Positions 44,593-54,778 are shown, counted from the first letter of the stretch. The stretch: DNA of 64,000 nucleotides from Mesorhizobium sp. M1B.F.Ca.ET.045.04.1.1 (GCF_003952465.1 NZ_CP034448.1:3387001-3451000), one strand, 5' to 3'. The notes: generated from the letters alone by a model not told the origin. Made by a program: numbers and translations.

Positions 44593-46122
44593 TCAGGCGC
44601 TAAGGGCCAGCGGCTCGCCATCGGCTGCACAAAGGGCGCTCGTCTTATCGCGCGGCGCAGGCTTGCCGAAGAAATAACCCTGGAAGCGGCCGCAACCGGC
44701 CGTGCGGGCGAGGGTGAACTCCTCCGAGGTTTCGACGCCTTCAGCGACGATGGTGATATCCTGGATGCGCGCTATCTGGGCGAGCGCCGAAACAAAGATC
44801 TGCGCCACCTGGTCGTGAGCGAGGCTGCGGATGTAGGAGCGGTCGATCTTGACGCTGTCGATGGGCAAGGTTTTTAGATAGTTGAAGCCGCAATGACCGG
44901 TGCCGAAGTCGTCGAGCGCGATATGGAAGCCGAGCCCGCGCAGCGCTTCCAGGCGCCTGAGGATTTCCGGCGTCGCGGCGGTCGCGACCGTCTCGGTGAT
45001 CTCGATGATGAAGGAAGATGCCGACCGGCCGGTCTCGCGCATGACGCGCTCGCACATCGTCACGATCTCGTCGCGCTTCAACTGCTCGCCCGAGACGTTG
45101 ATAGAAATGCGTCGCCCCGGAAAGTGGCCGATATCGGCGCAGGCGCGCTTGAAGACCCACTCGCCGATCATGTCGATGAGGGTCGAGCGCTCGGCGATCG
45201 GGATGAATTCGGCCGGCGAGATCAGGCCGCGGACGGGATGGCGCCAGCGGATCAGGCCCTCGAGCGCGTCGATGGAGCCCTCTGTGCCGACGATCGGCTG
45301 ATAGTGGAGCTCCAGTTCGCCAAGATAGACGGCGGCGCGCAGTTCACGCTCGACCAGGCGGCGATAACGCTTGTCCGAGAGCATCTCTTCATCGAAGACC
45401 GTGACGCGGCCCCGGCCTGCCGCCTTGCTTTCATAAAGCGCCAGGTCGGCAAGCAACATCAGTTCCGTGGAGTTTGAGGCGTGCAACGGCGCCAGCGCAA
45501 CTCCCAACGAGATCGACAGCGGAATGATCTTGCCTTCGTGCCGCTTTCCGGCCCGCATCGCGTCGAGCAGCCGGCGCGCGTCCTTGCTGATAGCGGCCGC
45601 GTCGCCATGCGGGACGATGACGCCGAACTCGTCTCCGCCCAGCCGTCCGATAATGCCGTCGGCAAAGATGCGCTCCGCCTCCTTGACCAGATAGGCCAGC
45701 GCCAGGTCGCCGAACTGGTGGCCGAAGGTGTCGTTGAGCTGCTTGAAATGATCGAGGTCGATCAAAAGCAGACTCGCCTGCCGCCGGTTGCGCAAGGTGC
45801 CCAGCCTGTCGCTCAACGCTTCGAGGAAATAGCGTCGGGTCATGGCGCCGGTCATTGCGTCGATGCCGAGAAAACGGTGCTTCTCAGCCTCAGCGTCCGC
45901 CGCCGACTGCAGGCGCTGGACGACGCTCGAACGCATATACATCAGCACAAGGAGCGCCAGGCTGGTCGCCATCACCGACATGGCGAGGGCCGTGGCGCGG
46001 GACGCGTCTTCGGACAGGCCAAAGGCGGCGATCGCCGTAGCGGCGATGCTAACCACAAGCAGCGCCTGGATGCCGCGGTAAATCCTCCCGCTATGATCCT
46101 TGATTGTCGCCAAGATGCTCAT
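44593..46122 (-). CDS. Membrane-bound GGDEF-EAL protein (cyclic-di-GMP turnover)
   Basis: 509 residues. Two membrane segments (about 17-35 and 45-62), a GGDEF domain (about 80-240) with intact RLGGDEFGVIV, and an EAL domain (about 255-500) with ALEGLIRWRHP (E-x-L), NVSGEQL, EITET, DDFGTGHCGFNYL, DSVKID and AEGVET. Both catalytic signatures look intact, so it may make and degrade c-di-GMP. No sensory domain beyond the membrane region is seen. Confidence 0.95.
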   Translation of the reverse strand: MSILATIKDHSGRIYRGIQALLVVSIAATAIAAFGLSEDASRATALAMSVMATSLALLVLMYMRSSVVQRLQSAADAEAEKHRFLGIDAMTGAMTRRYFLEALSDRLGTLRNRRQASLLLIDLDHFKQLNDTFGHQFGDLALAYLVKEAERIFADGIIGRLGGDEFGVIVPHGDAAAISKDARRLLDAMRAGKRHEGKIIPLSISLGVALAPLHASNSTELMLLADLALYESKAAGRGRVTVFDEEMLSDKRYRRLVERELRAAVYLGELELHYQPIVGTEGSIDALEGLIRWRHPVRGLISPAEFIPIAERSTLIDMIGEWVFKRACADIGHFPGRRISINVSGEQLKRDEIVTMCERVMRETGRSASSFIIEITETVATAATPEILRRLEALRGLGFHIALDDFGTGHCGFNYLKTLPIDSVKIDRSYIRSLAHDQVAQIFVSALAQIARIQDITIVAEGVETSEEFTLARTAGCGRFQGYFFGKPAPRDKTSALCAADGEPLALSA

Positions 46123-46419
46123 GTCCGCGCCCCCACAGCACGGCCATGGCTAGAGTCCAGCCGTTAAAAAGACATTGAGCATGTCAGTTGCCTGCTCCAT
46201 TTCCCGCTCTCTGACTCGGCGCCTCGTTTTTATGGTTAAAAAGCAACGATTTATGACAGTATTTTGAATGACTAACAAAATGACTTGAGGCAGCGCCAAG
46301 CATGCTTCGATGCTCTCACCATCGGCAGTCGGAAAGACCGGTTGCACTGGCCCCGTGCCGGGATGAAACTAGGCGCGAGATGCCGCACTCGCGGTTCGGT
46401 TCGATTGAGGATGTGAACG

Positions 46420-46815
46420 ATGAAGATCATTGCCTGCGGCAGCGTGCCGACAATCATCGCGCCCGAAAAGTATTTCACCGGCAAGGTGTTGCAGACGCCG
46501 ATCATCGAGAAGGAGGCGCCGGCGCGGCTCAGGGCGACGCTGGTCAGCTTCGAACCGGGCGCCCGCACCCATTGGCACACACACCCGCTCGGCCAGACAC
46601 TCTATGTCACGTCAGGGGCCGGGCTTGCGCAGACATGGGGCGGGCCGATCGAGGTGATCAGGGCCGGCGACGTCATCTCCTTCGCGCCGGGCGAAAAGCA
46701 CTGGCACGGCGCCGGACCGAAAACCACGATGACGCATCTCGCCATGCAAGAGGCGCTGGACGGCAGCCACGCCGATTGGCTCGAGGCAGTCTCCGACGAG
46801 CAGTATGGCGGCTGA
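46420..46815 (+). CDS. Cupin-domain protein (carboxymuconolactone-associated type)
   Basis: 131 residues. Double-stranded beta-helix with the two cupin motifs: GARTHWHTHPLGQTLYVTSG (three His) and RAGDVISFAPGEKHWHGAGP (two His plus Glu), the metal site of RmlC-like cupins. TMTHLAMQEAL near the end is typical of small cupins encoded with carboxymuconolactone decarboxylases. Enzymatic role unknown. It once ended in a terminator now split by the IS element at 46843. Confidence 0.88.
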   Translation: MKIIACGSVPTIIAPEKYFTGKVLQTPIIEKEAPARLRATLVSFEPGARTHWHTHPLGQTLYVTSGAGLAQTWGGPIEVIRAGDVISFAPGEKHWHGAGPKTTMTHLAMQEALDGSHADWLEAVSDEQYGG

Positions 46816-46842
46816 AACGCCCAACAAAAAAACCCGGTGCGG

Positions 46843-48255
46843 TGAACTGACCCCGTAAAGTTGGACGGTTCATTGAGCTGGTGGATTTAAGGGCTGGGTC
46901 CTGTATTGCACAGGGGCCAGCCCTTTCAGTTTCAGTTTGATGCGGCGGTGGTTGTAATAGTCGATGTAGCCCTTGATGGCCGTATCGAGGCTTTGGACAG
47001 TGTCGAACCTTTCCGGATGGAAGAGCTCGGACTTGAGTGTGGCGAAGAAGCTCTCCATCGGTGCGTTGTCGAGGCAATTGCCTTTGCGTGACATGCTCTG
47101 TGCAAGGCCTCTGGCCTCCAGCCTGCGCTGGAATGCCGACATCTGGTATTGCCATCCCTGATCGGAATGCAGGATCGGCCGCTCGTCCTCGTTGAGCCGG
47201 GCGAAGGCTTTGGTCAGCATGTTGTCCACCAGTTTGAAGCGCGACCGGCGCGCCGTCTCGAAGGCGACGATCTCGCCATTGTAGAGATCCATGATGGGAG
47301 ACAGGTAGAGCTTGTCGCCGGCCACGCTGAACTCCGTCACGTCGGTCACCCATTTGCGGTTGGCGCGGTCGGCGCCGAACTTGCGCTGAAAGAGATCGGG
47401 AGCGGTCCGCCCGATCTCGCCCCTGTAGGAACGATACTTCTTCGGCCTGACCAGTGACTTCAATCCCATCCCGGCCATCAGGCTCTGGACGGTCTTATGG
47501 TTGACGCATTGGCCCAACTGGCGCAGTTGCGCGGTCACCCGGCGATAGCCATAGCGGCCCTTGTGGCTGTCGAAGATGGCCTTGATCGCCTCCTTCAGCG
47601 CCGCATGACGGTCCGGGCGCGAGGCCGCCTTTTGCCTGTAATAGAACGTGCTGCGCGGCAGCTTCGCCAGGTCGAGCAGGCCCTTAAGCGGATAAAACGG
47701 CCTTAACGCTTGGACGGCTTGCGCTTTTTGGGCGCATGTTCCTGCGTTAAGGCCTTCAGTTTTTTTTAGGTAGGCGTTCTCCATCCGCAACTGCTTCAAC
47801 TCGGCCAGCAATTCTTCGCGGCTTTTGGCCTCGTCACTGGCTGCAACAGGCACCGCAGGGGCCGGCGGCTTTGACATGGGTCGTCCTCTGGGGCGGGGGC
47901 CGAGCGCCTCTATCCCACCCGCATGATAGTGCTTCTCCCAGCCCGTCAGGCAACCGGAATTGCGGATATTGAACAGCGTCGCCGTCTGGCGATGCGACAG
48001 ACCGTCCTTCCACATCCGCTCGAGCACCGACAGCTTGAACGCCACATCGTAACGACAGCCCGGCATCGCCATGCGCCTGGTACAAAGCAACCCACTTGCG
48101 CACAGTCGCCGCGTCAACTCCACGCTTAGACGCCGCACTCGCGTAGCTTTCATCCCCGCACAAATAGCTATCGACAACCGAGCGCTTGAAACGCGCACTG
48201 TGTTTGGACATGCAAAACCCCCGAAGGTTGTGTCCAACTTTCGGGGGTCAGTTCA
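46843..48255 (-). mobile_element. IS3-family insertion sequence (IS150-like group)
   Basis: 1413 bp bounded by 24-bp inverted repeats: 46843-46866 and 48232-48255 match at 22 of 24 positions (ends TGAACTGACCCC), and both sides are flanked by the 3-bp direct repeat CGG. Encodes an OrfA/OrfB transposase. The target was the loop of an intrinsic terminator (see findings). The IS is intact at the ends but its transposase frames carry indels. Confidence 0.9.
46870..48211 (-). pseudogene. IS3-family transposase OrfA-OrfB, frameshifted
   Basis: OrfA begins at 48211 (MSKHSARFKRSVVDSYLCGD; first helix-turn-helix). Near 48050-48065 homology jumps to another frame, which carries the second helix-turn-helix (YDVAFKLSVLERMWKDGLSH). 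At the OrfA/OrfB junction an A8 run (minus strand, complement of 47760-47767) puts this frame directly into OrfB, whereas the usual OrfA ending KKLKALTQEHAPKKRKPSKR lies in another frame and would follow an A7 run. OrfB has the DDE triad (VTDVTEF, HSDQGWQY, MESFFATLKSE). One disrupting indel therefore affects OrfA. Confidence 0.8.
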
Positions 48256-48293
48256 CGGAGCCGGGTTTTCTCATTGGCTGGCGGCGTTGCCGG

Positions 48294-49547
<1,254 letters not shown>

Positions 49548-49647
49548 TCATGTCGCATCATCGGCCCTAGCGCAAGCATTGTCGGATGATCCAGAGGTCA
49601 AGGGGGCGTGAGCGGCAATTATAATTTCATCAACGACCGGTAAACCC

Positions 49648-50601
49648 TTGGCTGGCAGGATCGCAGATCGAATTCCGCCGGTTTGGCGGAGCGAGGGACC
49701 TTTGTCGCGCAGCATCGGGCTTGCCCATATCATCCGTCATGATGACGGCACCTCCACCGGTGTCTGGGGCATCTACACGCTGCAAAGCGCCTTCCAGCCG
49801 ATCTTCGCCTTCAACGAAGGCAAGCTTTCGGTTGCCGCCTTCGAGGGCCTGATCCGGCCGTTCCGCGACGGCGAGCCGCAATCGCCGGGAGCTTTTTTCG
49901 GCACTTGCCCTGCGGGCGACCGGCTGCATATCGAGGCGCTGACCAGGACGCTGCATCTTCTGAATGCCGGCGCCTGTCTGCCGGAAGAGGCATCCATCTT
50001 CGTCAATTTCGATCCGTCGGTGTTCACCGACCGCGCCATTGCCGACAAGGCGCTGCGCGACATGCGCCTGGTGCTGCACGAGGCCGGAATCGATCCTCGC
50101 CGCATCGTCTGCGAGGTCACAGAGCAGAAGTCGGCTTCGCAGGAGACGCTCTACAGCTTTGTCGAAGCGCTGCGCGCCAACGGCTTCCACATCGCCGTCG
50201 ACGACTACGGCGCCGACGATTCCGACATCAACCGCATCAAGGAGTTGAAGCCGGACATCGTCAAGTTCGACGCCCACTGGATTACGCAGCTCATGGAGTC
50301 CGGGGCCGGATTTGCGCTGCTGACCGCGATGGTGAAGAGCTTCGAAAGCCAGGGCATCCGCACGGTTTTCGAAGGCATCGAGGAAGGCTGGCAGCTCGAG
50401 CTCGCCGAGAAGTCCGGGGCTTCGATGGTACAAGGCTATGTGCTCGCCCGGCCGGAACTCGCCCCGACCAGTTTTCGCGTTTTCGGCAAGAGCGTGCAGG
50501 TGCCCACGGCCGAGGAGAGCAGGGCCACGGTCGCTGCCAGTCCCGCTCCGGTGCCGCCGTCGCGGCCGGCGAGGGCCTTTGGGCGCAAGGTGACGCCATG
50601 A
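49648..50601 (+). CDS. Stand-alone EAL-domain protein (first of tandem pair)
   Basis: 317 residues; short N-terminus then EAL domain. Catalytic positions appear mostly kept: FEGLIRP (E-x-L), FVNFDPSVF (Asn), CEVTEQ (Glu), VDDYGADDSD (two Asp), DIVKFDAHW (Lys, Asp), EGIEEGW (Glu), VQGYVLARP (Gln). The loop-6 motif normally DDFGTGYSS is degenerate (DDYGADDSD), which in other proteins reduces c-di-GMP hydrolysis. Soluble, no GGDEF or sensor. Stop overlaps the next gene's start (ATGA), so the two are co-translated. Confidence 0.9.
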   Translation: MAGRIADRIPPVWRSEGPLSRSIGLAHIIRHDDGTSTGVWGIYTLQSAFQPIFAFNEGKLSVAAFEGLIRPFRDGEPQSPGAFFGTCPAGDRLHIEALTRTLHLLNAGACLPEEASIFVNFDPSVFTDRAIADKALRDMRLVLHEAGIDPRRIVCEVTEQKSASQETLYSFVEALRANGFHIAVDDYGADDSDINRIKELKPDIVKFDAHWITQLMESGAGFALLTAMVKSFESQGIRTVFEGIEEGWQLELAEKSGASMVQGYVLARPELAPTSFRVFGKSVQVPTAEESRATVAASPAPVPPSRPARAFGRKVTP

Positions 50602-51473
50602 TTGTGCGGCCCGACAGGCGGCGCCCCGAAAGGCGGCGAAACGTCGCCGAGGCGATCTTCGCCGACGAGATCGGCATCCAGTTCGGCGTCTATGGCGAGT
50701 TCAGGCTGTGGAGCGCCTATCAGCCGATCTTCGCGCCGCGGGGCGGGACGCTCAAACCTGTCGCCGTCGAAGCGTTGATCGAGCCGCGCCGCGTCGCAAC
50801 GCCCGTTGCACCACAGGTTTTCTTCGACAGCGTCGCGGCATCGGACCGGCTGTTCGTTGAGACGATGTGCCGGATGCTGCATCTCGGCAATTACCGCAAC
50901 ATCGGCGTCGATGGGCTCACGCTGTTCTTCAACTACGACCCGATGATCAACGATCACCTCGGGCGGGCGCTGGCCGAGATACGCCTTATGACCAGGCGCC
51001 TCGGCGATTTCGGCCTTGAGCCGGCCATGCTGGTCTGCGAGATCACCGAGCAGGCGGCCGACGACTATGTGCTCGCGAGCCTCGTGCGCGAGATGAGACG
51101 TGACGGCATCCGCATCGCCGTCGACGATTTCGGCACCGGACATTCGACCGAAGCGCGCATCGGCCTGCTGTCGCCCGACATCGTCAAGATCGACGGCGGC
51201 TGGTTCGCCGAGTTCTGCCGTCATGCCGCCGCCGAACGATTCTTCCGGCCGCTGGTCTCGATGCTGCACGACCGCGGCGCCAAGGTGCTGGTCGAAGGCA
51301 TCGAGCAGGCCACGCATCTGCGGGTCGCGCTGGACGGTGGCGTCGACCTCCTGCAAGGATATCATCTTGCCCGCCCGGCGCTCGCCGGCACGATCTTCAA
51401 CGAAGAGCCGCTCTCGATCGACGCGCTGCTTGGCATGGACAACAAGGTCGTGCCTTTGCATCAGCGCCGCTGA
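50598..51473 (+). CDS. Stand-alone EAL-domain protein (second of tandem pair)
   Basis: 291 residues from ATG at 50598. EAL domain with VEALIEPR, FFNYDPMI, CEITEQ, VDDFGTGHST, DIVKIDGGW, EGIEQATHL and LLQGYHLARP, i.e. a canonical c-di-GMP phosphodiesterase set. Sequence layout (WSAYQPIFAPRGG, RLFVETMCRMLHLGN) parallels the upstream paralogue (LQSAFQPIFAFNEG, RLHIEALTRTLHLLN), showing tandem duplication. Likely degrades c-di-GMP; possible heterodimer with the neighbour. Confidence 0.92.
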   Translation: MIVRPDRRRPERRRNVAEAIFADEIGIQFGVYGEFRLWSAYQPIFAPRGGTLKPVAVEALIEPRRVATPVAPQVFFDSVAASDRLFVETMCRMLHLGNYRNIGVDGLTLFFNYDPMINDHLGRALAEIRLMTRRLGDFGLEPAMLVCEITEQAADDYVLASLVREMRRDGIRIAVDDFGTGHSTEARIGLLSPDIVKIDGGWFAEFCRHAAAERFFRPLVSMLHDRGAKVLVEGIEQATHLRVALDGGVDLLQGYHLARPALAGTIFNEEPLSIDALLGMDNKVVPLHQRR

Positions 51474-51561
51474 TGTTTTCACCCAAAAACAAATCACTGG
51501 ATGAGACCTGCGCAGGCGCGTTAGAGGCTTCTCGATCGCTCAACGCACGAAGAGAGGGGCC

Positions 51562-52170
51562 ATGATACTTTATGACATGATCGACAGCGGCAATTGCTAC
51601 AAGCCACGTCTGTTGATGGCAAAGCTCGGCATTCCCTTCACCCGTATCGAGGTGAGCTCGCATACCGGCGAGACGCGCAAGGCCGACTATGTCGCCAAGA
51701 ACCCGAACGCGATGGTGCCGCTGCTCGAGCTCGACGATGGCCGGCGTATCGCCGAATCCAACGCCATCCTGCTCTATCTCGCCGAAGGCACGCGCTTCCT
51801 GCCGGCCGACAGATATGAGCGGGGACTGGCCTATCAGTGGCTGTTCTTCGAGCAATACAGCCACGAGCCCTATATCGCGGTGCGCAAGGCGCTGCTCACA
51901 TTTCCGGAGAGGGCGAAGGACGCCACGCCGGAACGATTGGCGCAGACGCTGGAGCGCGGCAACAAGGCGCTCGGCGTGATGAACAGGCATCTGGAACAGA
52001 ACGCGTTCTTCGCAGGCAGCGCCTACAGCGTCGCCGACATCGCGCTCTATGCTTATACCCACACGGCGGAGAAGGGCGGCTTCCAACTCGACGCCTATCC
52101 GGCGGTGGTGGAGTGGCTGAAGCGGGTGGAGGCGGACAAGGGGCACGTGCCGCTGGACTGGCAGCCTTGA
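51562..52170 (+). CDS. Glutathione S-transferase family protein
   Basis: 202 residues. Thioredoxin-like N-terminal domain (ILYDMIDSGNCYKPRLLMAKLGIPF with Ser/Cys near the active site; PNAMVPLLELDDGRRIAESNAILLYLAEG, the glutathione-binding ESxAI segment) and an all-helical C-terminal domain with FFAGSAYSVADIALYAYTHTA. Detoxification or small-molecule conjugation; substrate unknown. Confidence 0.93.
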   Translation: MILYDMIDSGNCYKPRLLMAKLGIPFTRIEVSSHTGETRKADYVAKNPNAMVPLLELDDGRRIAESNAILLYLAEGTRFLPADRYERGLAYQWLFFEQYSHEPYIAVRKALLTFPERAKDATPERLAQTLERGNKALGVMNRHLEQNAFFAGSAYSVADIALYAYTHTAEKGGFQLDAYPAVVEWLKRVEADKGHVPLDWQP

Positions 52171-52214
52171 GACATGCCACGCCGGCAAATTGGCGAAAGC
52201 TTCGATGAGAGCGT

Positions 52215-52392
52215 CCTTCTCCCCGTCTCTATACGGGGAGAAGATGGCGGCAGCCAGATGAGGGGCGGCGTCGGCCACTCGCGTTGATTTTTGTCTGGAT
52301 TCCGGCGGAGCAAACGAAGCTTATCCCGAACCGTCGCGCTGCCCCTCATCGCCCTGCCGGGCACTTCTCCCCGTATAGAGACGGGGAGAAGG
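52215..52392. repeat. Rhizobial palindromic repeat pair (inverted arms)
   Basis: Two copies of the same ~56-bp unit in inverted orientation, 52215-52270 and 52335-52392. The unit contains a self-complementary core (CTTCTCCCCGT...ACGGGGAGAAG) joined to GATGAGGGGC. The same unit appears twice near 61630-61807. Fills the gap between the GST and toxin genes. Confidence 0.8.
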
Positions 52393-52471
52393 AAGCAGCT
52401 TCGCCGATTTCGCCAATCACCAGAATAAAGGGCGGGGCAACGATTTCCTGTGCCGGTAGCCTCGCTGCCGG

Positions 52472-52717
52472 CTACTTCAAAAGGCGTTCATATTCGGAGT
52501 GGGTGCCGATCCAAAACCAGACCATATCGTCCTGATCGCGGACCGCAACAGCGCGGTAATCGAGGTCAACTCGCGCCGACCAGTAACGTCCAACCCGCTT
52601 GAAAGGATGAAACGGATCCGTGCGTAGCTTGGCGAAGCTGCTATCCGCCTTCACCCTGATTGCTTTAGGTAGTTTGTCGTAAGCGTCCCAAAAAGAAGGG
52701 GCGGCAAAGTGGTTCAC
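52472..52717 (-). CDS. RelE/ParE-like toxin
   Basis: 81 residues. Small basic protein with the RelE-superfamily pattern: helix FWDAYDKLPKAIRVKADSSFAKLRTDP, strand block FKRVGRYWSARVDLDYRAVAVRDQDDMVWFWIGTHSEYERLL. Conserved Arg (YRAVAV) and a terminal H-x-x-Y are typical of ribosome-dependent mRNA interferases or gyrase toxins of the fold. Start overlaps the upstream antitoxin stop (52714-52717), the standard operon order. Confidence 0.82.
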   Translation of the reverse strand: MNHFAAPSFWDAYDKLPKAIRVKADSSFAKLRTDPFHPFKRVGRYWSARVDLDYRAVAVRDQDDMVWFWIGTHSEYERLLK

Positions 52718-52914
52718 AGAGGCCGGGTCCGGCCTGCGCGATGATCGGCCAGAGCCTGCGCTGCAAGCTTGTCCAGCCGACCCGTCTTCGCGTCGGCTTC
52801 GATCTGCTTATCCCACATGTCAGCCTGAAGCTCCTCGAACCAAGTGGCAAATGCCTTCAGGTCCTCGGGGCTTAGTTCGGCGACGGACTTTTCGATCTGT
52901 TCGAGCTTGGTCAT
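52714..52914 (-). CDS. Antitoxin partner of the RelE/ParE-like toxin
   Basis: 66 residues from ATG at 52914 (MTKLEQIEKSVAELSPEDLK...). Acidic, helical, with ELSPEDLKAFATWFEELQADMWDKQIEADAKTGRLDKLAAQALADHRAGRTRPL; the C-terminal tail is the expected toxin-wrapping segment. Small protein type regularly found directly before RelE-like toxins in rhizobia. No clear DNA-binding fold recognised, so autoregulation is uncertain. Confidence 0.78.
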   Translation of the reverse strand: MTKLEQIEKSVAELSPEDLKAFATWFEELQADMWDKQIEADAKTGRLDKLAAQALADHRAGRTRPL

Positions 52915-52969
52915 GGCCAGCAAATACCATAGTTGGCCCAACGAGGCCAATGGCGGCGATATAGGCAAC

Positions 52970-52993
52970 AAAAAAGGCGGGACAATGCCCGCC
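52970..52993 (-). terminator. Rho-independent terminator on the minus strand
   Basis: Stem GGCGGG / CCCGCC (52976-52981 with 52988-52993), loop ACAATG, followed on the minus strand by TTTTTT. Lies 221 bases after cspA, so it probably ends the cspA transcript and insulates it from the antitoxin gene. Confidence 0.65.
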
Positions 52994-53213
52994 TTCCTGT
53001 GCCGGTAGCCTGATCGGGAGCGTTGGGGCCGGGCCGGCAGCAATCTACTGCTTCGGCTTGTCGGGCCCTTCCGCTCCGGCGCGCTTATCGCACGACCGTC
53101 AGTACATCCGTGACTTGCCGCGCGCCCCAGGCTGTCGCCCAGTGCGCGCCCTACTTACTCGCATTTTTGCGGCGCCAAGCGGTAACGCCTGGCTGCAAAA
53201 TGCTTAAGCCAAA

Positions 53214-53426
53214 TCAGGCTGCCTTGCTCAGAGATCCAGCAGCGGACTTGCCGGTGCGGCGGTCCTGCTCGATCTCGAAGTTGATCTTCTGGCCTTCAAC
53301 GAGGGTGGTCATGCCAGCGCGCTCGACGGCGGAGATGTGGACAAAAACGTCCGCGCCGCCATTGTCGGGCTGGATGAAGCCGAAGCCCTTGGTGGCGTTG
53401 AACCACTTGACCGTACCAGTTGCCAT
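53214..53426 (-). CDS. Cold-shock-domain protein (CspA family)
   Basis: 70 residues, one cold-shock domain. [35 protein letters not shown] includes RNP1 (KGFGFI) and RNP2 (VFVHIS); binds single-stranded RNA/DNA as an RNA chaperone. Alphaproteobacteria have several paralogues, so no numbered symbol is given. About 270 bp without a gene precede it and should contain its promoter and a regulated leader. Confidence 0.95.
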   Translation of the reverse strand: MATGTVKWFNATKGFGFIQPDNGGADVFVHISAVERAGMTTLVEGQKINFEIEQDRRTGKSAAGSLSKAA

Positions 53427-53700
53427 TTAGAATATCCTTCACATTTGCTTCGTTTGACCGGACCAAAGCCCGGCCGGCGGTATCGAAATTTTGGAGACGT
53501 CAGCAAACGCGAAGATCGCGAGGCCCGATCGATCGGCCAAATTCAATGCGCCGGATATAATATGGTTCGCGGACGAAAACAAGATGGCGTTACCCACTTG
53601 TGCCGCGATAGCGTGCAACGGGCTCTCAATCCGCGTGGAAGTTTTGCGGCCAGGCGTGCGTTGTGGAGGGAAGATGCGCTCGCTGTCGAGGGTGAGGACC

Positions 53701-54030
53701 ATGAAGAAAATTCTGCTTGCCGCCTGCCTGACGCTGGTGGCCGCCGAGGCACAGGCCGTCTCGCGCTACGACCCGACACGCATGAGCTGTGGCAGGGTGC
53801 AGGCGACGATTGCCAGGCAGGGCGCCGTCATCCTGCGCTACCAGTCGACGCGCGTGCCGGGACTGCCGCTCTATGACCGCTATGTGCGCGACGAGCGCTT
53901 CTGCAATATGGGCGAGGTGAGGTCGAGGGCCTATGTGCCGAGCGCCGACACCAAGTCCTGTCCCGTCTACGTCTGCAAGCGGCCGGATTTCGATCGGCAT
54001 TTCCGGCGCCGCCTTTTCCCGCGTCACTGA
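53701..54030 (+). CDS. Small exported Cys-containing protein
   Basis: 109 residues from ATG at 53701. Signal peptide KKILLAACLTLVAAEAQA, then SRYDPTRMSCGRVQATIARQGAVILRYQSTRVPGLPLYDRYVRDERFC and a basic tail with CPVYVCKRPDFD. Four Cys suggest disulfides in the periplasm. A small family common in rhizobia, without known function. Ends 3 bp from the convergent ogt gene. Confidence 0.75.
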   Translation: MKKILLAACLTLVAAEAQAVSRYDPTRMSCGRVQATIARQGAVILRYQSTRVPGLPLYDRYVRDERFCNMGEVRSRAYVPSADTKSCPVYVCKRPDFDRHFRRRLFPRH

Positions 54031-54033
54031 GGC

Positions 54034-54603
54034 TCAGAATCCGAACGAGGCCTGCGCGGCCGGCGGCGGGCCGACCCGCACCCCTTCCATGACCAGCATC
54101 TTCTCCTTGGTGGCGGAGCCGCCGGGAGCCGAGAAGCCGCCGATCTTGCCGCCCGCGGCAAGGATGCGGTGGCAGGGGATGACCAGCGGCACCGGATTGG
54201 CGCCGAGGGCAGCACCGGTTTCGCGGGCGAGGCCGGCATGGCCGGCGCGCTTGGCCAGTTCGCCATAGGTGGTGATCTCGCCGAAGCCGAGCTTGCGCGC
54301 GGCGTCATAGATGGTGAGGCGGAAATCGTCGACGCCGTCGAGGTCGACCGGCACGGCGGAGAAATCGACATCCTCCCCGGCCGCATAGGCCTTGATCGAC
54401 GCGATCAATTCGACCACCCACTTGGGCTGCTCGGTGGCGCTTGAAACGCCGGCATGGCGAAATAGCCGGCGCTCGACCGCGTCGCGGCTGCGTTCGGGCA
54501 GGCAGAGCCGGGTCAGGCCCTTTTCGCTCCAGGCAATGCCCATGAAGCCGATCACTGTTTCTAACACTGCGTGGCCGGCCGTGATCGGTGATGCGTTTTG
54601 CAT
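54034..54603 (-). CDS. ogt: Methylated-DNA--[protein]-cysteine S-methyltransferase
   Basis: 189 residues from ATG at 54603. Active-site motif VIPCHRIL (acceptor Cys144) preceded by GEITTYGELAKRAGHAGLARETGAALGANP (DNA-binding helix and Asn/Arg finger) and followed by GGFSAPGGSATKEKMLVMEG. Repairs O6-alkylguanine by suicidal alkyl transfer. No AlkA/Ada domains fused. Symbol chosen as the general one for Ogt-type enzymes. Confidence 0.93.
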   Translation of the reverse strand: MQNASPITAGHAVLETVIGFMGIAWSEKGLTRLCLPERSRDAVERRLFRHAGVSSATEQPKWVVELIASIKAYAAGEDVDFSAVPVDLDGVDDFRLTIYDAARKLGFGEITTYGELAKRAGHAGLARETGAALGANPVPLVIPCHRILAAGGKIGGFSAPGGSATKEKMLVMEGVRVGPPPAAQASFGF

Positions 54604-54778
54604 GGTGCGCTCCTTTCCGCAAACGGCGAAAAACGGGTACATCTCAAGTACAGATAGGGAACAATATTGCAGTTTGCTCCGAGTCTCGCCACCCGAAAAC
54701 CGCACACCGGCCCCGATTGCCCGGTTGGAATCGCTGGTGTAAGGACTTTTTAACAACCGACAATCGGACCTGCAGGGC

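Larger units (their letters stand above)
52445..53011. repeat. 18-bp direct repeat flanking the toxin-antitoxin genes
   Basis: TTCCTGTGCCGGTAGCCT occurs exactly at 52445-52462 and 52994-53011, each preceded by a similar AAGG(G)CGGG sequence. The two copies bracket the toxin and antitoxin genes (52472-52914). Confidence 0.75.

Noticed and set aside
46869-48237. Single intact 455-codon transposase
   Set aside because: Its first ~55 residues are not OrfA-like; the genuine OrfA start lies in another frame at 48211, so the long frame is a product of an indel plus the A8 run.
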